From Rhodalgimonas zhirmunskyi (GTDB lineage Bacteria; Pseudomonadota; Alphaproteobacteria; Rhodobacterales; Rhodobacteraceae), in the NCBI GenBank assembly GCA_030848925.1, contig JANFFA010000001.1:1-64000 (forward strand): a stretch of DNA of 64,000 nt, read 5' to 3'. The translations under genes were made by a program, and so were the position numbers. Positions 60,697-64,000 of the stretch are shown here, piece after piece. A model generated the notes under the pieces. It was not told the DNA's origin. It was given only the letters and a program-made list of their open reading frames with translations, and did not search any database. The first letter of the stretch is position 1, and each line of letters starts with the position of its first letter.

Positions 60697-61842
60697 ATGC
60701 GGAACTCAAGGCGCGGGGCAGTCGATCCCTTCATTGTGATGGATGTGATGGAGGCGGCGCGTCAGGCCGAAGAGGCCGGACGCCACATTATACACATGGA
60801 AGTTGGCCAGCCCAGTACGCCTGCGCCAAGGGGCGCCCGGGCTACGCTCACGGACGCGATGAAAAGTGATCCGATGGGCTATTCCGTGGCCCTTGGCCTG
60901 CCTGCGCTACGCCGTCGGATCGCGCGACTTTACGGCGAGTGGTATAACGTCGACCTTGATCCGGGCCGGGTGATCGTCACCTCTGGCTCGTCGGGTGCGT
61001 TCCTGCTGGCTTTCACCGCGCTATTCGACGCGGGCGAACGCGTCGGCGTCGGCGCGCCGGGTTACCCGTCCTATCGACAGATACTCAAGGCGCTCGATGT
61101 CGTTCCGGTCGATATCGAAACCAGTGCCGCGAACCGTTATCAGCCGGTGGCCTCCGATTTCGACGGGTTGAACCTGAGCGGCCTGATGGTCGCGTCGCCG
61201 GCCAACCCTTCGGGAACGATGCTGGATCACGCCGCCATGGGCGCGCTGATCGACGCTTGCGCGGCTCAGGACATGGCCTTCATTTCCGATGAAATCTACC
61301 ACGGTATCGAATACGAGGCGAAGGCCGTGACAGCCCTGGAACTGACGCAGGACTGTTACGTCATCAACTCATTTTCCAAGTATTTTTCCATGACGGGATG
61401 GCGTGTCGGCTGGATGGTGGTGCCCGAGGATCATGTACGCCTGATCGAACGCTTGGCGCAAAATATGTTCATCTGCGCGCCCCATGCCGGGCAGGTCACC
61501 GCGCTGGCTGCGATGGATTGCGAGAATGAGTTGAAATCCAATCTCGAGGTTTACCGCGAAAATCGCCGCCTGATGCTCGAAGGTCTGCCTGCCGCGGGCT
61601 TTGATCGCATCGCGCCGCCCGATGGCGCGTTCTATGTCTATGCAGATGTTTCTCACCTGACGGACGACAGCCGAGCATTCGCCGGTGAAATCCTCGAAAA
61701 GGCCGGGGTTGCGGTGACTCCGGGCCTCGATTTCGATCCGGTGCGGGGTCATGGCACGATCCGGTTTTCCTATGCCCGTGCAACGGATGACATCCGCGAA
61801 GGGCTAGCGCGGCTCAAGGCGTTCATGGATGCGCGTGATTGA
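60697..61842 (+). CDS. Class I/II pyridoxal-phosphate aminotransferase
   Basis: 381 residues. V-G-Q-P-S near 36-40, Y-S-V-A-L-G-L-P-A-L-R near 61-71, N-P-S-G-T near 168-172, and the PLP lysine in S-F-S-K-Y-F near 224-229, followed by G-W-R-V-G-W, are aminotransferase fold-type I (AAT_I) signatures. Substrate is probably an aspartate/alanine/aromatic-type amino acid and cannot be fixed from sequence. Start at ATG 60697 behind AGGAAG. Confidence 0.93.
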   Translation: MRNSRRGAVDPFIVMDVMEAARQAEEAGRHIIHMEVGQPSTPAPRGARATLTDAMKSDPMGYSVALGLPALRRRIARLYGEWYNVDLDPGRVIVTSGSSGAFLLAFTALFDAGERVGVGAPGYPSYRQILKALDVVPVDIETSAANRYQPVASDFDGLNLSGLMVASPANPSGTMLDHAAMGALIDACAAQDMAFISDEIYHGIEYEAKAVTALELTQDCYVINSFSKYFSMTGWRVGWMVVPEDHVRLIERLAQNMFICAPHAGQVTALAAMDCENELKSNLEVYRENRRLMLEGLPAAGFDRIAPPDGAFYVYADVSHLTDDSRAFAGEILEKAGVAVTPGLDFDPVRGHGTIRFSYARATDDIREGLARLKAFMDARD

Positions 61843-61917
61843 TTCCCATTTGGGTATGGCTGGGTTAAGGTCAAGCGAAGCGATCCAGGGGCGGGCAGGC
61901 AGATGCGAGCAGGGCAG

Positions 61918-63138
61918 ATGCGAAAATGGTTAATATGCTGGGTCGGGCTCTTGTGCTTTGCCGCAGCACAGGTTTCGGCGCAACAGGCGGGGCAGGGCTT
62001 TTCCGGCCTTGCCCGGGTGGACCCGCAAGCAAGCCGTTTGATCGATAGCGGCAGCGGCGCCACGCTTGACCTCGCGCTCAGTCAGGGGGTGCCGTTTCGG
62101 CTCTTTACCCTTGCCGATCCGCCCCGTGTCGTTCTTGATTTCCGCGAAGTCGATTGGCGCGGGCTCGACAAGGCGGCCTTTGATCGGGCCGACATGATCT
62201 CTGACGTGCGCTTTGGCGGCTTTCGCCCGGGTTGGTCCCGAATGGTTCTGGAACTGGCGCAGCCAATGCGCGTGGGCAAAAGCGACATGCGCATAGATGA
62301 AGATACCGGCGCGGCACACCTGCGGGTGACGCTGGACAGGGTGGATGCGGCAGGTTTCGCTGCCACTGCGATTTTGCCCGGCGATCCCGAGTGGGGTGTT
62401 CCTTCGGTGCGCCCACCACGCAAACCCGGAAAAGACCGGCTGACGATCGTGTTGGATCCCGGCCATGGCGGCATTGATCCCGGCGCTGAACGCGACGGGC
62501 TGAACGAGAAAGAGCTGATGCTGCTCTTTGCCTTCGAGCTTCGCGACGCGCTGTTGCGCAATGACGGGATCGATGTCGTTCTGACCCGCGAGGAAGATGT
62601 CTTTGTCTCGCTCGAACGGCGCGTCGCGCTTGCACACAGGGCAGGGGCGGATATCTTCGTTTCGCTTCACGCGGATATGCTGACGGAAGGGCGCGCGCAT
62701 GGCGCGGTCGCCTATACCCTGTCCGATCAGGCCAGTGACGAGGCCTCGCGCCTCTTGGCTGAGCGTCACGACCGCGATGATATTCTCTCTGGCGTCGACC
62801 TGACCGGGCGGGATGACGTTGTGGCAGATGTGCTACTCGATCTGGCCCGGCTCGAGACGCGGCCGCGTTCTCTGGCGCTGGCAAAGCACATCGCCGATGG
62901 GCTGAAACAGGCGAAAGTGCCCCTCAATCGCCACCCGCACCGAGAGGCGGCGTTCTCGGTGCTCAAGGCCGCCGATATACCCTCGGTTTTGCTTGAAATC
63001 GCGTTTTTGTCCAGTGATCGCGATCTTGCCAATGTTTCGGACCCGGCTTGGCGCGCGCGCGCCGCCATCGGCCTCGCCAACGGCATCCGTGCCTGGCAGA
63101 TCGAGGATGAGGCACTGCGCGCATTGGTGCGCCAATAG
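61918..63138 (+). CDS. N-acetylmuramoyl-L-alanine amidase (AMIN + Amidase_3)
   Basis: 406 residues from ATG 61918; ATG 61903 would add five. A signal peptide (M-R-K-W-L-I then A-Q-V-S-A near 20) is followed by an AMIN domain at ~40-150 (R-V-V-L-D-F-R-E-V and W-S-R-M-V-L-E-L), then Amidase_3: I-V-L-D-P-G-H-G-G-I-D-P-G-A near 180-193, zinc Glu in N-E-K-E and His in S-L-H-A-D. It cleaves the peptide-muramic acid bond in the periplasm and takes part in cell separation. It precedes PBP1A, a typical cell-wall neighbourhood. Confidence 0.95.
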   Translation: MRKWLICWVGLLCFAAAQVSAQQAGQGFSGLARVDPQASRLIDSGSGATLDLALSQGVPFRLFTLADPPRVVLDFREVDWRGLDKAAFDRADMISDVRFGGFRPGWSRMVLELAQPMRVGKSDMRIDEDTGAAHLRVTLDRVDAAGFAATAILPGDPEWGVPSVRPPRKPGKDRLTIVLDPGHGGIDPGAERDGLNEKELMLLFAFELRDALLRNDGIDVVLTREEDVFVSLERRVALAHRAGADIFVSLHADMLTEGRAHGAVAYTLSDQASDEASRLLAERHDRDDILSGVDLTGRDDVVADVLLDLARLETRPRSLALAKHIADGLKQAKVPLNRHPHREAAFSVLKAADIPSVLLEIAFLSSDRDLANVSDPAWRARAAIGLANGIRAWQIEDEALRALVRQ

Positions 63139-63384
63139 CAACGGACAAGCGGTTCTGCTGGATCGCGCAATCAACGGATAACCTGCCGATAAAGCCCCCG
63201 TGAACTGGCGAATTCTGGCCCATTTTCCCCGCTGTTGTGTTTTGACGATCGGGGCGGCAGGGCGTATACAACTTGCCCAAGGGCCGGGCGGCACGGACCG
63301 AATCTGCGCGCGGTCGTGACGGCGCGTGGAACCCGGGCCGACAGCCGACCCATAATTGACCCTCTGAGCAGCCGGGGTATCCGC

Positions 63385-64000
63385 TTGATCCGTTTCATCA
63401 TGTCCGCTTTCGGGGGCCTTTTCAGCCTCATCACCATGAGTCTTTTCATGGTGGCGCTGGCCATCGGGGCGGTGTTCTGGGTCTATGGTCGCGACCTTCC
63501 CAGCCATGAAAGCCTTGCCCAGTATACCCCGCCGACGATCAGCCGGATTTACTCCGGCGAGGGCCGGATCATCGATGAATTCGCGCGTGAGCGCCGCCTG
63601 TTCGTGCCCGCCAGCGATATTCCGGACCTCGTGAAAGAGGCATTCATCAGCGCCGAAGACAAGTATTTCTATAGCCATCATGGCTATGACGCGCGTGGCA
63701 TCCTGTCGGCCGCGGTCGACGCGGTCAAATCCGGTGGCAAGAACGTGCGCGGCGCCTCGACCATCACCCAACAGGTGATGAAGAACTTCCTGTTGTCCGG
63801 TGATCGCCGGATCGAGCGCAAGATCAAGGAAATCATCCTCGCCACCCGGCTTGAGGAAAGCCTGTCCAAGGAAAAGATCCTCGAACTCTATCTGAACGAG
63901 ATCTTCCTTGGTCAGAATTCCTATGGCGTGGCCGCCGCCGCCCAGACCTATTTCAACAAGACTCTCGCCGAGCTTGCGCCGCACGAGGCCGCTATGCTGG
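63385..64000 (+). CDS. mrcA: Penicillin-binding protein 1A (3' partial)
   Basis: About 205 residues are visible before the window ends. The start is TTG 63385 (I-R-F-I-M); ATG 63400 is an alternative. A membrane helix at ~10-35 is followed by the glycosyltransferase GT51 domain: I-S-A-E-D-K near 90-95 (catalytic Glu), G-A-S-T-I-T-Q-Q near 125-132 and K-E-K-I-L-E-L-Y-L-N-E-I-F-L-G near 158-172. This is a bifunctional class A PBP that polymerises and crosslinks peptidoglycan. The transpeptidase domain lies beyond the window. Confidence 0.94.
   Translation, partial: MIRFIMSAFGGLFSLITMSLFMVALAIGAVFWVYGRDLPSHESLAQYTPPTISRIYSGEGRIIDEFARERRLFVPASDIPDLVKEAFISAEDKYFYSHHGYDARGILSAAVDAVKSGGKNVRGASTITQQVMKNFLLSGDRRIERKIKEIILATRLEESLSKEKILELYLNEIFLGQNSYGVAAAAQTYFNKTLAELAPHEAAML

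Noticed and set aside
1-64000. tRNA, rRNA genes and CRISPR arrays
   Set aside because: No regularly spaced repeats and no conserved tRNA or rRNA segments were noticed on reading; a tRNAscan or Rfam run would be decisive.

Overview
The window reads as chromosomal DNA of a marine-type alphaproteobacterium of the Rhodobacterales (Roseobacter/Rhodobacteraceae). The evidence is a complete gene transfer agent (GTA) structural cluster in the canonical order, a 407-residue 5-aminolevulinate synthase of the Rhodobacter HemA type behind a perfect FNR/FnrL box, choline sulfatase, DUF2842, DUF6524 and TerB proteins, high G+C, and many ATGA/GTGA stop-start overlaps. No rRNA, tRNA or CRISPR array was recognised.

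Region 1 (1-3526): the C-terminal end of a giant VCBS-repeat surface protein and a TolC-type outer-membrane lipoprotein, probably a type I secretion pair. A graveyard of two broken insertion sequences follows (IS3-type remnant abutting an IS256-type remnant), then a 40-bp palindrome. Region 2 (3527-11179): a seven-gene + strand transcription unit: peptide-binding protein, two permeases, two ATPases, a winged-helix regulator and a penicillin-binding-fold D-aminopeptidase. It looks like a system for import and hydrolysis of D-amino-acid peptides, probably controlled at the palindrome. Region 3 (11516-17354, minus): a polar amino-acid ABC transporter with two different binding proteins, preceded by a PhnD-like protein without a signal peptide and two tandem TerB proteins.

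Region 4 (17428-35817): mostly housekeeping and solute-handling genes: DUF1330 protein, an exported unknown, tag, pyrG, secG, a YebC regulator, a dienelactone hydrolase, the divergent argP/LysE pair, an EamA exporter, betC choline sulfatase, an SLC13 anion permease, purA, DUF2842, arsM, an AlkA-type glycosylase and a carboxylesterase.

Region 5 (36027-50110): an apparently intact RcGTA-like cluster, g1 to g15 including g3.5 and g10.1, encoding packaging, capsid, tail and host-contact proteins. A strong terminator-like hairpin lies in its leader and another directly after the major capsid gene. Region 6 (50123-64000): a DksA/TraR-type zinc-finger protein, cysE, a fluoroacetate-dehalogenase-like hydrolase with an M20 dipeptidase, hemA, a RodZ-like protein, ispG, two paralogous DsbA-like thioredoxins, an M48/TPR metalloprotease, an aminotransferase, a cell-wall amidase and the start of penicillin-binding protein 1A, which runs off the window.
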